Counted from the stretch's first letter, positions 8,168 through 17,637 are shown. The stretch: DNA of 52,867 nucleotides from Chloroflexota bacterium (GCA_029782225.1 JAKOVF010000418.1:1-52867); one strand, 5' to 3'. Notes: a model not told the origin generated them from the sequence alone. Numbers and translations are program-made.

Positions 8168-9133
8168 TTAAACTTTTCGATCCACGATATATTTCGCGAG
8201 GTTTTCTAGTGCTTCGCGCTCCGTGGATCGGTCCAGGGATTCGAGGCGTGCGAGGGCACGGTCTACATGTGCTTCGGCCTCGCGCATGGATTTGGCAATG
8301 GCATCACTCTGGCGGATGTTCTCAATCAGGCGCGCCATGTTTTCGGGATTCGTCCATCCACCTTGCGGAACCGACAAAACATCCACGTCTTCGGGATTGG
8401 CCTCGGCATAATAGATCGCAGGCAGTGTGACAAGACCATTAAGAAGGTCGGAACCAAGCGGTTTGCCGACTGCGTTTTGTTCACCGTTGAAATCGAGGAT
8501 ATCATCGACGATCTGAAAAGCCATGCCGATCTGGTAGCCAAAGTCGCGCATGGATTCGATCACGGTCTCGTCTACGGGACTGATCATGGTTGCGGCGCGG
8601 GCAGTCATTTCAAAAAGGGATGCGGTCTTGGCGTAAATCCGTTTGTAGTAGTTTTCGCGGCTGATCAGCCCGCGCGATGTGAACATCTGGGTCAGTTCCC
8701 CGTTGACGATGATCGCCAGCGTCTCTGCGAATTGCTTCATCAAAGGCAGGTAATCTGTCTCAGCGGCGAGTTTGGCGGCGCGGGCAAACAGGAAATCACC
8801 CGTTAATACTGTTGCGGGCGGTGACCAGCGTGCGTTCAGCGTGGGCATACCGCGGCGCAGGAGCGCGCCGTCAATCAAATCATCATGAACCAGAGTAGCG
8901 GTGTGCAGTAGTTCGACCGCCGCGCCGAGGGTGACCAATCGCCATTCTTCGGCGCCAAGCATATTTCCGACGAGCAGGCCGAGGGTCGGGCGGATGCGCT
9001 TCCCACCGGCTGCCAGCAAATGCTCCAGAGCCGCGCGCAGGTCAGGATGAGACTCATTGGCCTGGGCCCGCATCCGTTCTTCGACAAGCTTAACTTGTTC
9101 CTGTACAGGTGAAATAAAAGTAACCGCGTTCAA
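8168..9133 (-). CDS. Polyprenyl (long-chain isoprenoid) diphosphate synthase
   Basis: 321 residues. A trans-isoprenyl synthase with both aspartate-rich motifs: DDLID (first, in TLVHDDLIDGALLRRG) and DDILD (second, in QIVDDILDFNG), plus GGKRIRP. It condenses isopentenyl diphosphate units to make a quinone or carrier side chain; chain length cannot be read directly. The TTG start is chosen because GGGGAG lies about seven bases upstream and the gene then begins one base after the tatD stop; a GTG 39 bases further up lacks a ribosome site and overlaps tatD. Co-transcribed with tatD. Confidence 0.9.
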   Translation of the reverse strand: MNAVTFISPVQEQVKLVEERMRAQANESHPDLRAALEHLLAAGGKRIRPTLGLLVGNMLGAEEWRLVTLGAAVELLHTATLVHDDLIDGALLRRGMPTLNARWSPPATVLTGDFLFARAAKLAAETDYLPLMKQFAETLAIIVNGELTQMFTSRGLISRENYYKRIYAKTASLFEMTARAATMISPVDETVIESMRDFGYQIGMAFQIVDDILDFNGEQNAVGKPLGSDLLNGLVTLPAIYYAEANPEDVDVLSVPQGGWTNPENMARLIENIRQSDAIAKSMREAEAHVDRALARLESLDRSTEREALENLAKYIVDRKV

Positions 9134-9134
9134 A

Positions 9135-9956
9135 TCAGTCTCCCCATGCAAAGAGCCGGGCCGCATTGACACTGGTGATCTCGGCGATCTCTACAGGGCT
9201 TTTGGAATGGATTTCTCCAATTTTATCAGCAATATGGCCCACATAGGCGGGTTCATTCCGCTTGCCCCGATGCGGCACGGGAGTGAGGAATGGAGCGTCT
9301 GTCTCGATCAGCAATCGCTGGAGCGGCAACTGGCGAATGATATGACGTTTCTCCTCGGCGTTTTTGTACGTGACGGGGCCGGTGACGCCGATGTAGAAAT
9401 TCAAGTCGAGGGCCTTTTGCGCGGTCTCAAGTGAACCATTGAACGAGTGAAGAACACCCGGCTTTTCGGCGAGCGGTCCATTCAATTTCTCATGCCATTC
9501 AGCGAGGATAACAAGCAGATCAATCGATGCCTGGCCGGACCACGCATCGTTCTCCTCGCGCATATGAATAATGACTGGTTTGCCGATCTCTTCCGCGAAG
9601 GCGAGCTGCCGCTCCAGGGCTTCGCGCTGGAAAGCACGTTTCTTGGCTTCCTTGACCCAGTAATAGTCAAGACCGATCTCGCCGACGGCGACCACCTTCG
9701 GATGCTCCGCCAATTCGCGGATTTGGTCAAAAGCTTTCTCAGTGAATTTATCCAAATCCGTTGGATGGAAGCCGACCGCCGCGTACACCATTGGGTTTGA
9801 CTCTGCCAACCGCACCGCATCTTTGCTGGACTTTGAGTCGAGTCCCGGCACGAGGATGCGGACCAGCCCCGCATCTTTCGCGCGCTGAATCACTGCCTCG
9901 CGGTCAGAGTCGAACTTGTTGTAATCGAGATGGCAATGGGTATCGGTCAGTTTCAA
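9135..9956 (-). CDS. tatD: TatD family metal-dependent deoxyribonuclease
   Basis: 273 residues, a TIM-barrel hydrolase. It opens with DTHCHLDY, where the HxH pair binds metal, continues with GEIGLDYY (metal-ligand Glu), PVIIHMRE, and ends with LIETDAPFL. The start codon is TTG, immediately before the conserved KLTDTHCHLD, so a later start is unlikely. The TTG lies inside one arm of an imperfect palindrome spanning 9950-10034. It precedes the prenyl synthase with a one-base gap. Confidence 0.92.
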   Translation of the reverse strand: MKLTDTHCHLDYNKFDSDREAVIQRAKDAGLVRILVPGLDSKSSKDAVRLAESNPMVYAAVGFHPTDLDKFTEKAFDQIRELAEHPKVVAVGEIGLDYYWVKEAKKRAFQREALERQLAFAEEIGKPVIIHMREENDAWSGQASIDLLVILAEWHEKLNGPLAEKPGVLHSFNGSLETAQKALDLNFYIGVTGPVTYKNAEEKRHIIRQLPLQRLLIETDAPFLTPVPHRGKRNEPAYVGHIADKIGEIHSKSPVEIAEITSVNAARLFAWGD

Positions 9957-10034
9957 GTGTCAGGTTCCAGGTATCAGGAGACAAGTGAACCAATGTCACG
10001 ATTCCTGACACCTGACACTGGAACACTTGAAACT
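9950..10034. repeat. Imperfect palindrome between phosphohexomutase and tatD
   Basis: AGTTTCAAGTGT on the left pairs with ACACTTGAAACT (10023-10034) on the right, and TTCCAG/CTGGAA and TCAGG/CCTGA pair inside. On the minus strand it could act as the terminator of the upstream mutase gene or as a leader structure before tatD. Confidence 0.55.
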
Positions 10035-11465
10035 TTATTTTATGCCCGCGACTTTGAGCCCATCCTGCAAGATCGCCTGGACTTTATCTTTGTGCCGGGT
10101 TTCTGTGTAAACGCGAATGATTGGTTCGGTCCCGGAGAAGCGGATCAACATCCAGCCGCCGTCTTCGAGATTATACTGGTAGCCATCCACCGTAATAAGA
10201 TCAACCACTTTCAAGCCGCCCAGGGTTTTTGGCATGTTGTGCATGATGATTTCCTCGCGGTCATGGCGGTCACCGGTGAAAGGACTATCTACGCGGTCGT
10301 AGAAGTATTCGCCGCCGATCTTTTTGAACAGGTCTTCCAGCAGCTCGGTCGGCTTCTTCCCGGTCTTGACCATGAAATCAAGCATGTACAGGCCCGCCAG
10401 GATTCCGTCGCGTTCAGGGACATTGCCACGGAAGGCATAACCGCCGCTTTCCTCGCCGCCGATCAGCGCGTTGGTTTCAGTCATCTTCGGCGCGACATAT
10501 TTGAATCCCACGCCGGTCTCATGCACTGGCACACTGTAAATCTGACCCAGCTTGTTCAACATACGCGTCGTCGAAAGTGTTTTGACGATGTCACCCCGCA
10601 GGCCACGGATTTCCAACAAATAATAGGCGAGCAACGCGTACACACGCAGCTGGTTAATGAATTTCCCATTCTCATCGCCGACGCCGCAGCGGTCTGCATC
10701 GCCATCAGTGATGAGCAGCACATCGGCATGGTTGTCGACCGTTGCTTGCAGGCCCACGTCAATGTTGGGTTGGATCGGCTCCGGTCGCTTCATCTCCGGG
10801 AAGGATGGATTGCGTACATTATGGATTTCGATGACTTTCGTCTTTCCCCCGGCCAACAGGCGCGGAAACCAACCAGCGCCGTTGCCCCACATGGGATCAA
10901 CCATCACTGTAAACCCGGCATCTTTGATGGGCTGTAAATCGATCAATCCATCCCGTGTTAAGTGTTCAATATAGGGTGTCGCCGCATCGAACTTAACGAT
11001 CTCGCCCGCGGCTTCTCCTTCATTATATGATTTGCGCTTGACATCCTTCATGTCGTCCGGAATTGCAGCTTCAATATCTTTCAAGCCTTCCGGGTCAATC
11101 GCACCGCCGGTCTCGTTACGGACCTTGAATCCGTTATCGGTGGGTGGGTTATGCGAGGCTGTGATGTTGACCGCCCCGGCGGCTTTTTTGTCCACAACCG
11201 CGTAGGCGATGACAGGAGTAGGGGTTGCGCCATCGGTGAGATACACCTTCAAACCATTGGCGGCCAGCACCTCGGCAGCCGCCGCGGCGAAATTCTCACT
11301 GCCGAAGCGCTTGTCGTAACCCACGACCACCCATTGTCCTTTTTTGCCTTGCTTAATAAGATAATTTGCAAATCCCTGGGCACAGCGGCGGACATTGTCA
11401 AACGTATAATCTTCTGCGATCACGCCGCGCCAGCCGTCCGTGCCAAATTTAATTGTCTCTGCCAT
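10035..11465 (-). CDS. Alpha-D-phosphohexomutase (phosphoglucomutase/phosphomannomutase)
   Basis: 476 residues covering the four domains of the family: the phosphoserine loop [11 protein letters not shown] (about 103-113), metal loop DGDADRCG (about 253-260), sugar-binding loop [10 protein letters not shown], and phosphate-binding loop [14 protein letters not shown] near the C terminus. It should move phosphate between C1 and C6 of glucose or mannose for cell-envelope or glycogen precursors; sugar preference is not decided. The ATG has AAGGAGAG about nine bases upstream. It stands alone between palindromic elements. Confidence 0.92.
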   Translation of the reverse strand: MAETIKFGTDGWRGVIAEDYTFDNVRRCAQGFANYLIKQGKKGQWVVVGYDKRFGSENFAAAAAEVLAANGLKVYLTDGATPTPVIAYAVVDKKAAGAVNITASHNPPTDNGFKVRNETGGAIDPEGLKDIEAAIPDDMKDVKRKSYNEGEAAGEIVKFDAATPYIEHLTRDGLIDLQPIKDAGFTVMVDPMWGNGAGWFPRLLAGGKTKVIEIHNVRNPSFPEMKRPEPIQPNIDVGLQATVDNHADVLLITDGDADRCGVGDENGKFINQLRVYALLAYYLLEIRGLRGDIVKTLSTTRMLNKLGQIYSVPVHETGVGFKYVAPKMTETNALIGGEESGGYAFRGNVPERDGILAGLYMLDFMVKTGKKPTELLEDLFKKIGGEYFYDRVDSPFTGDRHDREEIIMHNMPKTLGGLKVVDLITVDGYQYNLEDGGWMLIRFSGTEPIIRVYTETRHKDKVQAILQDGLKVAGIK

Positions 11466-11500
11466 GGATAATCTCTCTCCTTAAATATGATGACTGACGG

Positions 11501-11506
11501 ATTATA
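11501..11506 (-). promoter_or_regulatory. -10 box of the phosphohexomutase gene
   Basis: TATAAT on the minus strand, followed by a leader of about 30 bases with a good AAGGAGAG ribosome site. Unlike the leaderless group, this gene has a normal 5' leader. Confidence 0.5.
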
Positions 11507-11512
11507 TCATCC

Positions 11513-11548
11513 GAAAAAAGAACTCCGAGAGCGGAGTCTCGGAGTTTG
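11513..11548 (-). terminator. Rho-independent terminator of the HhH/coiled-coil gene
   Basis: On the minus strand AACTCCGAGA-CTCCGC-TCTCGGAGTT is a ten-base-pair perfect stem followed directly by CTTTTTTC. Confidence 0.9.
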
Positions 11549-11552
11549 GATT

Positions 11553-12626
11553 CTATGGAGTTGCTGTAGCGGCAGGCGTGGGTTCAAATGTTGGCGTCGA
11601 AGTGATGCCTGGTGCCGGTGTAGCTGTTGACGTTGGGATGGCAGCCGCCTCTTCGGCACTCTGTGGCAGACCATTTAACAGGATTTGCCAGGCAATGGTG
11701 ACGTCATTCACTGCGATCACCGGGAACTCCGGCAGATTTTTCAGGGCGAGATCCAGCCGTGTGAGGACCTCATCCAATGCCGCAACTTGATAATCAGGCG
11801 CGTCTTGTCGTAGCTGGGTGACCAGGTCACGCGCGGCTTGCACATCCTGACGCGACAACCCGAAATTGCTCTCCGAGAGATACAGACGTGAGCGTGCCAG
11901 ATACTCAAGGGCGCGTGTGAGCATGACTTCCCGCTTTAGCTCAACCATTGTTGCTTCATTCCCGGTTTCTATCTGCTTCTCCAGTTTTGACTGGATCTCC
12001 TCAAGCTGAGAGAGCGTCTTCGTCTGTGTTTCAATGGTCTTCTCGATGGTGCCCACGCGCTGTTTCATCGAGTCCAGGTCACTTTGGAGTGCGGTAATGT
12101 CCTTGTCAACAGCGGATATCTGCGATGAAAGTTCTTCAATCTGTGATGTATTCTGCTGGATTTGTGTCGTATTCTGCTGGACGGGCGCGAGCAGAGTCCG
12201 CCTGAAGAAGGGAACAGCGTAGAAATAGATGACCATGATCACAGCCGCGATCAAGACGAGGGTCAGAACCAATTTCAGCAGCCCTATCAGGAAATTGGCG
12301 ATCGCCTGCCAGGCTTGAGAGAAGAACGAAGGTTTTGGCTCAGCGGGTGGATCCACCCTGGGCTGGACCTTTTCAACCGGCACAACCGCCGCTTCTTCCT
12401 CAACCGGGATCATGGCGCGGCTTTGTGAATCATTCATCTCCGCCTCGAAATAGGACTGCATCCGTCCGAGCAGGTTCTTTCCCATGCCCTTGACGTGCAG
12501 AGCATCTTCCACAAAATCGAACGGACGCGCCGCAGTGATATTTCCTGCCAGCCCCCTTGAGATGCCAGGGATTTCGGTCAGTGTATCCAGGTCTGCTGTA
12601 TTGAGGAAGGTGAGAAAGTCGGTCAT
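11553..12626 (-). CDS. Membrane protein with N-terminal helix-hairpin-helix and coiled coil
   Basis: 357 residues, no family I can name. Residues 10-60 hold two ComEA-like HhH motifs (LTEIPGISRGLAGNI and ALHVKGMGKNLLGRM), usually used for non-specific DNA or protein contact. One membrane helix lies at about 112-135, followed by a long heptad-rich coiled coil (about 140-215) and a helical domain of SRLYLSESN/RDLVTQLR type; the tail is a Pro/Thr/Ala-rich stretch. Topology is probably cytoplasmic HhH with an external coiled coil. The ATG has GGAGG five bases upstream. A DNA-to-envelope tether is a possible reading only. Confidence 0.75.
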   Translation of the reverse strand: MTDFLTFLNTADLDTLTEIPGISRGLAGNITAARPFDFVEDALHVKGMGKNLLGRMQSYFEAEMNDSQSRAMIPVEEEAAVVPVEKVQPRVDPPAEPKPSFFSQAWQAIANFLIGLLKLVLTLVLIAAVIMVIYFYAVPFFRRTLLAPVQQNTTQIQQNTSQIEELSSQISAVDKDITALQSDLDSMKQRVGTIEKTIETQTKTLSQLEEIQSKLEKQIETGNEATMVELKREVMLTRALEYLARSRLYLSESNFGLSRQDVQAARDLVTQLRQDAPDYQVAALDEVLTRLDLALKNLPEFPVIAVNDVTIAWQILLNGLPQSAEEAAAIPTSTATPAPGITSTPTFEPTPAATATP

Positions 12627-12671
12627 GTTGCCTCCGGGAGGTCATTGTACAACAAAACGCGCGGGATGAAT

Positions 12672-14309
12672 TTATTTGAAGAGGCCGTTGAACAGCCATC
12701 TCATTTGTTCCAGTAGATCGGGGTTATACATCTCGAAGCGATGCAGATGACTCGAAATTGTGAGCAGAAAGCTAATGCCAGAACCGTAAATGAACAGCGC
12801 GATTCCCAGGCCGCCGAATAACCACTTCCAAAGAGGACGCGTTTGGAGCAGGTTGAGTCCTTGCCAGAAACCAATCACTGCCAGGAGGGACAGAGCAGGC
12901 AAAAAGTCCAGATGGTAGCGCATGACCGTGTAGAAGAAGAACTGAAGCACGGCGAATGCCAGGAATGCAGATCCCGCAAGTGAGAGTAGGATCCAGTCAA
13001 AATCCTTTTTGCGTCGAACCCCGGCCAGCAATGCAAAGATCACGAACGGACTTCCAACCAGAATCCCCGTAATGCCCTCGGCGTACAGCAGATAGAAATC
13101 GGGATAGTCCCATTCCAGCCAGTGTGGCCCGGCCCAGCGGGTGGCGCGGATGAAGGGAAACGAGTCCCTCTTCTCCACGGGATTGAGCAGGATCTTGAAT
13201 AAATTGGGTGGGACGTATGCGGCGGAAAAGGTCTGGTCCATATCTTCGTAGAGCGGAAAGCTTGTGAACTGATAGCGCAGGCCAAACTCGGTGATTGTGC
13301 CGAAGCGGATGTAGTTGTACCAGCCCAGGCTAATTCCGATCAACGCGATGGGCAGCCCTGCCGCAAGGATATAACGCAGCGCTTTGGCGCGCTGTGTTTT
13401 GATCGCCCAGATCAGGATGACCAGGCCAAGAAATCCTACGGGCAATGCGATGATATTGCGACAGGCGACAGCTAATCCAAAGAACAGACCGGCAAGGATG
13501 AAGCGCAGAATGGATGGCCGCCTGAACGCGGTGAACAGCCAGTACAGCCCGCCGACAAAGAAGAATTGCCCGCCCGCAATGGCGGCCTCGTAGATCATCG
13601 AGTCGAGCAGAGCAAAGGGGATGGGATTGATCAACGCTATGAACGCGATGCCGAGTAAAACTGCCCAGGGTGGCGTTTCAGGCAGATAGTTTTTCCAGAT
13701 CTCGAAAATCAGCAGGGTCAGGAAGACAAAGATGCCTGTGAAAAAGAAAAAACTCAGGATGTTATCTCCAATTACGCCTGTGTAAAACATTCTAACCAGT
13801 GCAATCAGCAGGGCCGGTGCGGGTCCCCAGTAAAGGTAATATTTGCCCTTGAAAAAGGACATGTCCCACAGGACCGGAATGGTCCATCGGTTATCCGGGT
13901 TGTAAGGATCGGCGAGCTTCAGAAGCGCCGGGTCAGGGTCCACTTCGAGCGCGATGTGTCCGTGGCTAAATGCCCTTCCAAGCAAGTCATAGTAATTGGT
14001 TGACCTGGGCCATGAAGTCCACAGCCCAACGCTGACGCACCAGACATAAATGGCAAGCACAGCGAGAATGAGAACCCCGGCCGCGAGACAAAACCGTCCA
14101 TTCGCAGTGTTGATGAGGCGGCCCAGAAAATTGTCTTTGCGGTAAAGTAGAGAAATGAGGGCAATCCCTAAACCCAGCGCAAAAAGAGTATAGCGCTTCA
14201 TGCCCCAGACTGGATTATTGTCCAGCCCCAGTTGGTTTGCAAAAAAAATGACCCCAGCAATGGTGAGGCCGAGTAAGATGCCTGCAAAGGCTTTCCAATC
14301 CCGTTTCAT
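12672..14309 (-). CDS. Polytopic membrane protein, GT-C glycosyltransferase-like
   Basis: 545 residues with about 12 hydrophobic helices. The long first external loop after helix 3 contains ALEVDPDPALLKL, in the position where GT-C enzymes keep their acidic catalytic motif, and the alternating helix/loop pattern resembles Dol-P-Man-type mannosyltransferases. I cannot assign substrate. The mRNA is probably leaderless: TGATAAAAT (extended -10) ends seven bases before the ATG. It is divergent from the cysteine desulfurase gene. Confidence 0.7.
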   Translation of the reverse strand: MKRDWKAFAGILLGLTIAGVIFFANQLGLDNNPVWGMKRYTLFALGLGIALISLLYRKDNFLGRLINTANGRFCLAAGVLILAVLAIYVWCVSVGLWTSWPRSTNYYDLLGRAFSHGHIALEVDPDPALLKLADPYNPDNRWTIPVLWDMSFFKGKYYLYWGPAPALLIALVRMFYTGVIGDNILSFFFFTGIFVFLTLLIFEIWKNYLPETPPWAVLLGIAFIALINPIPFALLDSMIYEAAIAGGQFFFVGGLYWLFTAFRRPSILRFILAGLFFGLAVACRNIIALPVGFLGLVILIWAIKTQRAKALRYILAAGLPIALIGISLGWYNYIRFGTITEFGLRYQFTSFPLYEDMDQTFSAAYVPPNLFKILLNPVEKRDSFPFIRATRWAGPHWLEWDYPDFYLLYAEGITGILVGSPFVIFALLAGVRRKKDFDWILLSLAGSAFLAFAVLQFFFYTVMRYHLDFLPALSLLAVIGFWQGLNLLQTRPLWKWLFGGLGIALFIYGSGISFLLTISSHLHRFEMYNPDLLEQMRWLFNGLFK

Positions 14310-14316
14310 GCGGGTT

Positions 14317-14325
14317 ATTTTATCA
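14317..14325 (-). promoter_or_regulatory. Extended -10 of the GT-C-like gene, probably leaderless
   Basis: On the minus strand TG-A-TAAAAT, seven bases before the ATG at 14309, with no ribosome site. Faces away from the nifS promoter. Confidence 0.6.
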
Positions 14326-14340
14326 TCCGCTCAGAGTTGT

Positions 14341-14368
14341 TTGCTATATCATGCCCAAAGGGTATAAT
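14341..14368 (+). promoter_or_regulatory. Promoter of the cysteine desulfurase gene, probably leaderless
   Basis: TTGCTA (14341-14346), 16-base spacer, TATAAT (14363-14368), then seven bases to the ATG at 14376. The only purine-rich stretch (AAAGGG) is on the promoter side of the -10, too far to act as a ribosome site. Confidence 0.7.
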
Positions 14369-14375
14369 CCTCTCC

Positions 14376-15533
14376 ATGATTTACATGGACTATGCTGCTA
14401 CAACGCCCGTGGATGGACGGGTTTTCGAGGCGATGCAGCCTTACTTTAGCGCTTCTTTCGGGAACCCGTCATCTGTTCACCGTTATGGACAGATAGCCGA
14501 AGCTGCAATTGACACCGCGCGCGAGAAGGTTGCCTCCGTGCTCGGCTGCCGCGTAGACGAGGTCATCTTCACCTCCTGCGGCTCCGAATCGGATAACCTT
14601 GCCTTGCGCGGCGCGGCGCTTGCCATGCGAGAGAAGACAGGCGCGAGCTGGATCATCACGTCGCACGTGGAGCATCACGCCGTGAGCAAGACCGCTGAGC
14701 AGCTCGAAAAATACTATGGTTTTCAAGTCGAGTGGCTGGAAGTGGACGAGAATGGCATGGTCACGCCGGAAGCGGTGAAGAAAGCAGTGTGTGACAAGAC
14801 TGCGCTCGTCTCTGTGATGTATGCCAACAACGAGATCGGCACGATCAATCCTATTCGCGCGATTGCGGAGATCTGCCGCAAGAATAATATCCTTTTCCAT
14901 ACCGACGCAGTGCAGGCTGCCGCATACTTACCGGTAAATGTCGATGCGCTTGGCGTGGACATGATGTCTCTTGGCGGGCATAAGTTTTATGGACCGAAGG
15001 GTGTTGGGGCGCTGTACATTCGCAAAGGGACGCTGCTCATTCCGCACTTAACAGGCGGAGGTCAGGAGTCCGGTTTTCGGGCAGGGACTCAGAATGTGCC
15101 ATATATTGTCGGCTTTGCAGAAGCCCTGTGGCTGGCAAATGAGGAGCGTGAGAAGCGTACCGCGCATGTCAGGCCACTGCGAGACCGGATCATCGGCTCC
15201 GTCCTGGAAACGATTCCCGATTCTCAACTCACTGGTCATCTCGAATCTCGCCTTCCCAATCACGCCAGTTTTGTCTTCAAAGATGTGGATGGAAATTTGC
15301 TGCTGCAATTGCTGGATTCAGCCGGCTTCGCCTGTTCATCTGGCTCTGCCTGCAAAACTGGGAACCCGGAGCCGAGTGAAGTCGTTACATCTTTAGGTCT
15401 AACCCGTGATTGGGCCCTGGGTTCGCTTCGTGTAACGCTCGGCGTCGATTCTACAGTTGAGTATGTGGATGAGTTTTTGAAGACGTTACCTACCCTGGTC
15501 AATAAAGCCAGACAGTTAGGCAGTAACTCATAA
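14376..15533 (+). CDS. Cysteine desulfurase (NifS/IscS family)
   Basis: 385 residues. PLP-dependent enzyme that takes sulfur from cysteine as a persulfide for Fe-S clusters or tRNA thiolation. Seen: N-terminal YMDYAATTPVD, the aspartate/glutamine cofactor contacts in HTDAVQAA, the PLP lysine in SLGGHKFYGPKG (about 205), GGGQESGFRAGTQN, and the catalytic cysteine loop ACSSGSACKTGNPEPS (about 326). The loop length fits group I IscS/NifS rather than SufS. The ATG at 14376 is preferred over one 39 bases upstream because the promoter overlaps the latter and homology begins at MIYMDY. No iscU, thiI or mnmA is adjacent; a baseplate-J-like gene follows. Confidence 0.95.
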   Translation: MIYMDYAATTPVDGRVFEAMQPYFSASFGNPSSVHRYGQIAEAAIDTAREKVASVLGCRVDEVIFTSCGSESDNLALRGAALAMREKTGASWIITSHVEHHAVSKTAEQLEKYYGFQVEWLEVDENGMVTPEAVKKAVCDKTALVSVMYANNEIGTINPIRAIAEICRKNNILFHTDAVQAAAYLPVNVDALGVDMMSLGGHKFYGPKGVGALYIRKGTLLIPHLTGGGQESGFRAGTQNVPYIVGFAEALWLANEEREKRTAHVRPLRDRIIGSVLETIPDSQLTGHLESRLPNHASFVFKDVDGNLLLQLLDSAGFACSSGSACKTGNPEPSEVVTSLGLTRDWALGSLRVTLGVDSTVEYVDEFLKTLPTLVNKARQLGSNS

Positions 15534-15564
15534 CGGTCACGCCGGAACGGCGGCCGAAGCGTCA

Positions 15565-17055
15565 ATGAAGACCCAAATCATCACCCTCGAATCTCACGAT
15601 GACCTGATCTCTGTCCGCGATAAGCTGTCGTGGGCAAAGACTCCGCGGATTCTGCTGGTCTGGCCGAAGTATGAGAAGGTCACGCTGCGTTTGCTGGATT
15701 TGAAAGTCCTGCAGCGTCACGCGGATGCGCTCGGCGCGCGGCTGGGACTGGTGACTCGACGTGCAAATGTGAGGCGTGATGCGGAGTCGTTGGGCATCCC
15801 TGTATTTAGGTCAGCAAAGGATGCTCAAAAGCAAGTGTGGCCCTATTCTCCTCCGCGAACTCGGCATACGCCCCGCGTGCCACGGCGTGATTTGCGCAAG
15901 CTGCGCGACTCCGTCTATGTAAAGGAGGCCGCGTGGCGGACCTCTCTGGCAGGGCGCGCCGTGACTTTCACGGCGGGAGTGTTAGCCGTCCTGGCGATGG
16001 CAGGTCTCTTCGTCCCGCGTGCTGCCGTGACCTTGTACCCGGAGTCGCAGATTCAATCAGTTGTGATCCCCGTCAGCGCGAGTGTCGCGGCCACGTCCGT
16101 CTCGCTCAACGGAAATATCCCGGCATACTCGACCTCCGTTGTCGTGAGTGAAGAGCAGTCCATGACGGTGAACGGCCAGATCGTGGTGCCGAAATCCAGG
16201 GCGAAAGGTGTAGCCCATTTTACGAATTTGAGCCAGTCCGAAGTAACGATTCCAGCAGGGACCGTCGTGATCGCTTCCGGCGAAAATGCTGTGCGGTTTA
16301 TTACTCTGCAAGACACTCGCCTGGCTGCTGGACCCGGCAAATTTGTGGAGACTCCAATCGAGGCCGTGGTGCCCGGTGCGCAGGGCAATGTGGATGCCGA
16401 AGCGATTTCCACTCTGGAGGGCCAGCTTGGATTGACTATCTCGGTGACCAATCCCGGGCCAACCACAGGCGGCACAGACCTGAAACAGACTGGAGCCTCG
16501 GAAAATGACCGCGCACGTTTGCGCAAGCAAGTCCTGGAAAGTCTGCGACGTGAGGCCGAAACCCAAATACACGACACATTGGAGCCAGGCGATCTACTTT
16601 TAATGGATACGCTAGACATGTCACAGGTAGTGGATGAGACCTATTCGCCTCCAGAAGGCCAACCCGGCAAACAGTTGACACTGAGTATGAAAGTACAGTT
16701 CTCGGCAAATCATGTATCGGCCGATGACCTGAGCCAGTTGACACGCGCCTCACTGGATGCAGCTGTGCCAGTGGGTTTTGCCCCCTCGGATGTCCCAGCA
16801 CTCAAACCGGTCAAGAACCCTATTACCTACGCAGATGATGTGACCCATTTCGAGCTGAGAGCCACGCGTACGCTTTACCGTCAACTTAATCTGCCACAAG
16901 TGTTTGCCCTTACGCGGGGACTCAATCTTGAGATCGCACGAGACAAACTGGCCAAGGCTTTTGCTTTGCGCCAGCCGCCGGCTGTTAGGATCACTCCATC
17001 CTGGTGGCCGTGGATGCCGTTGATTCCCTTTAATGTTTCCGTGGAGATAAAGTGA
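15565..17055 (+). CDS. Membrane-anchored protein with baseplate-J-like domain
   Basis: 496 residues. A cytoplasmic N-terminal region (about 1-120) is followed by a basic stretch, one membrane helix (about 130-152) and a long external part. Residues about 200-350 resemble the baseplate J/gp47-like fold: KGVAHFTNLSQSEVTIPAGTVV, followed by PIEAVVPGAQGNVDAEAI and the GGTDLKQTGASENDRARLR segment. There are no other phage genes, so it is a chromosomal, probably cell-envelope protein rather than a prophage part. Start ATG lies 32 bases after the desulfurase stop without an obvious ribosome site. Function unknown. Confidence 0.75.
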   Translation: MKTQIITLESHDDLISVRDKLSWAKTPRILLVWPKYEKVTLRLLDLKVLQRHADALGARLGLVTRRANVRRDAESLGIPVFRSAKDAQKQVWPYSPPRTRHTPRVPRRDLRKLRDSVYVKEAAWRTSLAGRAVTFTAGVLAVLAMAGLFVPRAAVTLYPESQIQSVVIPVSASVAATSVSLNGNIPAYSTSVVVSEEQSMTVNGQIVVPKSRAKGVAHFTNLSQSEVTIPAGTVVIASGENAVRFITLQDTRLAAGPGKFVETPIEAVVPGAQGNVDAEAISTLEGQLGLTISVTNPGPTTGGTDLKQTGASENDRARLRKQVLESLRREAETQIHDTLEPGDLLLMDTLDMSQVVDETYSPPEGQPGKQLTLSMKVQFSANHVSADDLSQLTRASLDAAVPVGFAPSDVPALKPVKNPITYADDVTHFELRATRTLYRQLNLPQVFALTRGLNLEIARDKLAKAFALRQPPAVRITPSWWPWMPLIPFNVSVEIK

Positions 17056-17138
17056 TGAGGACTCTTTGCCATAGAGACACGGAGACTGGGAGATTTTTTA
17101 AATTCCTTGGCGCCGTGGATGATATTGGACAGGCATAA

Positions 17139-17558
17139 ATGAGAATCCTTGCTGTGGACCACGGCGAGAAGCGCATTGGCCTTGCCCTCAGTGACCCAAC
17201 CGCGACCATCGCCAGCCCGTTGAAAGTGATCAATCATGTCTCGCGTGTGATCGATGCGGCGCAGGTTGCAGCGCTCGCTGGAGAAAATGAAGCCGGCATG
17301 ATCGTGATCGGTCAGTCGTTCGACGAAGAAGGCCGCCCCAACCTCGCCGGACGCCGCGCGGCGCGCTTTGCTGAAGAGTTGAAAAATCAAACGGATATTC
17401 CGGTTGAACTGTTCGATGAGTCCTTCAGCACTCAGGATGCGCGTGCCGCACGAATCGAGATGGGTGTCTCGCGCAGGAGGCGCTCCGGGCATCTGGATGA
17501 ACTCGCGGCGGTGATGATTCTCAGGTCATATATCGAAGCGAAGAATTCGGGATCGTAA
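17139..17558 (+). CDS. ruvX: RuvX/YqgF Holliday-junction resolvase-like protein
   Basis: 139 residues, RNase H-like fold. It begins RILAVDHGEKRIGLALSD, where the first aspartate is a metal ligand, and keeps the second acidic site in PVELFDESFST and the third near HLDELAAVMIL. The family processes the 5' end of pre-16S rRNA and has been assigned junction-resolvase activity. The ATG follows GGACAGG. It is 83 bases after the baseplate-J-like gene and precedes mltG, a pairing common in bacteria. Confidence 0.93.
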   Translation: MRILAVDHGEKRIGLALSDPTATIASPLKVINHVSRVIDAAQVAALAGENEAGMIVIGQSFDEEGRPNLAGRRAARFAEELKNQTDIPVELFDESFSTQDARAARIEMGVSRRRRSGHLDELAAVMILRSYIEAKNSGS

Positions 17559-17570
17559 ATTATTCAATTG

Positions 17571-17620
17571 TGGCCTCGATCTGCCCCGCAGAGATCAAGC
17601 GGGGCTACTCGATCACCAGT
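17571..17620. repeat. Intergenic hairpin repeat, family B copy 3
   Basis: GGCCTCGATCTGCCCCGC...GCGGGGCTACTCGATCACCAG, with pairing CCCCGC/GCGGGG arms. It matches copies at 7966 and 8121 and ends 17 bases before the mltG start. Confidence 0.65.
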
Positions 17621-17637
17621 TGAAAAGCAAAACTGAA

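Noticed and set aside
15565..17055. Prophage or contractile injection system suggested by the baseplate-J-like domain
   Set aside because: No tail, capsid, integrase or sheath genes nearby, and the protein has a membrane anchor.
17056..17138. Small gene between the baseplate-J-like gene and ruvX
   Set aside because: Only 83 bases with TTGCCATAGAGACACGGAG-type sequence reminiscent of common intergenic debris; no open frame with a start site.
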